From assembly GCA_964558465.1 (NCBI GenBank), contig CAZLEF010000059.1, forward strand, positions 1 to 44,387: a stretch of DNA of 44,387 bases, in the 5' to 3' direction. This document shows positions 42,935 through 44,387 of this stretch, piece after piece (position 1 is the stretch's first letter; every line of letters begins with the position of its first letter). The notes under the pieces are model-generated. The model saw only the letters and a list, made by a program, of their open reading frames with translations. It made no database searches and was not told the origin of the DNA. This DNA is from JACJYC01 sp964558465. Lineage in GTDB: Bacteria; Bacteroidota; Bacteroidia; Chitinophagales; Saprospiraceae. Position numbers and translations under genes: made by a program.

Positions 42935-43078
42935 TGACGGTTGATGGTTGACGATGGACGGCCTACGGCTTGCCGCGCCCCAAGCGTGGGTAGACGGCTT
43001 ACGGTAGACGGCCTACGGTGGACGGCTTACGGCGGACGGTGGATGATGGGTTTTCCGTCTACCATCTACCGTCTACCG
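42935..43078. repeat. 7-bp unit array with terminal hairpin
   Basis: Units like TAGACGG, CTTACGG and TGGACGG follow each other every 7 bp between the SusD and amine oxidase genes. The end (43031-43050 with 43056-43078) forms an imperfect hairpin just after the SusD stop and probably acts as its terminator. Confidence 0.7.
42973..42989. repeat. 17-bp palindrome (copy 7, variant)
   Basis: CCGCGC-CCCAA-GCGTGG has one wobble in the stem and is set inside the 7-bp array. It keeps the 6-5-6 geometry. Confidence 0.65.
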
Positions 43079-43084
43079 ATAAAT

Positions 43085-44387
43085 TCAGTAGCCGGGGTTC
43101 TGTTCGATCGCGCCGGCTGTTGCGGTAATCTCCCGAAGGGGGATCGGCAGGGCGGCCCGGAATTCGTCGCCCAACACATCGGCAGTTTTTCCGGTGCGGG
43201 CGAGGTCAAAAAAGATATGGCCTTCGAAGTTCAGTTCTGCGCGGCGTTCGTCGAGGACGGCGTTCAGAAATTCCTCATCTGTAGCGGGTGAAATTTCTTC
43301 AAGCCCCCGGATGAGGCGGAGCGCGTTCAGGTCGTCGAGGCCGCCGGCCTTTCCCCTTGCTTCGGCCCGGATCAGGAACATTTCCGCCAGTCGGAGGATA
43401 TAGGCCGGGTTGTCCTTGGTGTCTTCTCCCCGGTATTTTTCCGTCCTGCCGCTGCCGTCGGAGGTAATGCTTTCGTCGTGGTTGGCGGGATCGTAATCCT
43501 GTAAAGTTGCGCGCACGTCTCCAGGCCGGTTTTCAAAAAAGGCGGCCAGGGAGGGGCTTGCGAGGAAAAACAATTCGGTCCGCAAGGCATCAGACCGGCT
43601 GTAGGTCAGGGAATTATATTCGCTGCGGTTCTGGTTGTCGAAGGCCAGTTCAAAAATACTTTCGGCAGTCCGGCGGCTGGAATAGACGGAGGGGAATTCA
43701 TCTTTATCCAGCAATGAAAAGGTATTGTCATCTATAACGGCCGATGCATGGGCTGCGGCGCTCGCGGAGTTTTTTGCATACAGGTAAACCCGCGCCAGCA
43801 GCGCATGGATGGAAGCCGTGTTGATGAATTGCACACTCCGGTCGTCGGGGTCGACCAGGTTGAGGGCGGCTTCCAGTTCGCCGGTGATGAACTGATAAGT
43901 GGCTGCAACCGAGGCCCGGGGCACGATATCGGCGACCATTTGAACGGTTTCCACCACGGGTATTCCGTACTTTGAGCCGGTGTCCCAATGGTACCCGAAG
44001 TACCGCAGCAGGTCAAAATGCGCCATTGCCCGGATTGCCCTGGTCTGGCCCTCGATCTGATCACTGCGACCGGGATCGAGGCCGTTCACAGCGGGCAGCG
44101 CCTGCAGCAAATAATTACAATTGGCGATGGTGCGGTAGAGGGTCAGCCAAAGGTCTTCCACCAGGCCGTTGGAAGAGGTGACCGCCTTGGCGCCGATCTC
44201 ATCGAGCAATGGGTTGTCGAACCCGCCGGTTGTGCAATTGTCGCCGAGGGCGTCGGCAATGAGCAGGTAATTTCCGCCGTAGTAGTTGGGATTCTGCAGG
44301 GAACTGTACAACCCCAGCAGAGCGTTTTCCGCCTGATCGGCATTCCGGATGGCTTCGGCGGCGTTGATGTCGTTTGGAGACGTTTCA
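43085..44387 (-). CDS. SusD/RagB-family outer-membrane protein (5' end outside)
   Basis: The frame is open to the window edge, so the lipoprotein signal and first residues are missing. The visible part starts in the SusD pattern (INAAEAIRNADQAENALLGLYSSLQ), continues with the TPR-like helices (DLWLTLYRTIANCNYLLQ, RAMAHFDLLRYFG) and ends with the typical SusD tail (RRAELNFEGHIFFDLARTG, PIPLREI, IEQNPGY). SusD proteins bind glycans or peptides at the cell surface and feed a SusC TonB-dependent channel, whose gene probably lies to the right of this window. Target nutrient unknown. Confidence 0.93.
   Translation of the reverse strand, partial: ETSPNDINAAEAIRNADQAENALLGLYSSLQNPNYYGGNYLLIADALGDNCTTGGFDNPLLDEIGAKAVTSSNGLVEDLWLTLYRTIANCNYLLQALPAVNGLDPGRSDQIEGQTRAIRAMAHFDLLRYFGYHWDTGSKYGIPVVETVQMVADIVPRASVAATYQFITGELEAALNLVDPDDRSVQFINTASIHALLARVYLYAKNSASAAAHASAVIDDNTFSLLDKDEFPSVYSSRRTAESIFELAFDNQNRSEYNSLTYSRSDALRTELFFLASPSLAAFFENRPGDVRATLQDYDPANHDESITSDGSGRTEKYRGEDTKDNPAYILRLAEMFLIRAEARGKAGGLDDLNALRLIRGLEEISPATDEEFLNAVLDERRAELNFEGHIFFDLARTGKTADVLGDEFRAALPIPLREITATAGAIEQNPGY

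Overview
The window looks like chromosomal DNA of a Bacteroidota bacterium, probably near the Saprospiria (Lewinella or Haliscomenobacter type). This is inferred from a SusD/RagB protein, -7 promoter boxes of the TAnnTTTG type, few clear Shine-Dalgarno sites, a DUF6371 primase and a 7TM-AraC regulator. Nearly all protein genes lie on the minus strand.

Region 1 (1-564) is a small tRNA locus: a promoter, tRNA-Val(GAC), a broken tRNA-Pro copy and an intact tRNA-Pro(GGG).

Region 2 (565-13964) is an integrated element of about 13.4 kb. It sits at the 3' end of tRNA-Pro, and a 24-bp direct repeat with one mismatch marks attL (541-564) and attR (13941-13964). A tyrosine integrase lies next to attR. 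The element also carries an excisionase-like HTH protein, a DUF6371 primase-like protein and a P4/D5-type helicase. No relaxase, terminase or capsid gene is visible, so it resembles a mobilisable or satellite-like island rather than a full ICE or prophage. Its cargo is a single-chain Type IIL (MmeI-like) restriction-modification enzyme, a small DUF5681-like protein and a pentapeptide-repeat/TIR protein, which together look like a defence module. Two large genes without a recognised function (617 and 618 aa) lie between the replication genes and the integrase. Several short repeats inside the island look like operators or replication sites.

Region 3 (13941-14831) is what the island pushed away from tRNA-Pro: a tandem array of [tRNA-Pro 3' end, terminator, GIY-YIG gene, broken tRNA-Pro]. 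The two 408-bp units appear identical. The broken tRNA copies carry a 17-bp palindrome, CCACGC-N5-GCGTGG, in place of part of the D-arm. The same palindrome is scattered elsewhere in the window.

Region 4 (14867-44387) is ordinary host chromosome. It holds a secreted hydrolase-TPR protein with a membrane AraC regulator, PEP synthase (ppsA), an RND tripartite efflux operon with an AraC regulator, an M50 site-2 protease with CBS domains, a c-type cytochrome lipoprotein, an M14 carboxypeptidase and an amidohydrolase. It then holds genes that could take an amine such as putrescine through GABA to succinate: flavin amine oxidase, two aldehyde dehydrogenases including gabD, and gabT. An NhaC antiporter, a GNAT enzyme and a cysteine-free DsbD/CcdA-like membrane protein lie among these. 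A SusD gene runs off the right edge. Several intergenic gaps are filled with arrays of 7- or 8-bp units that often fold into hairpins.
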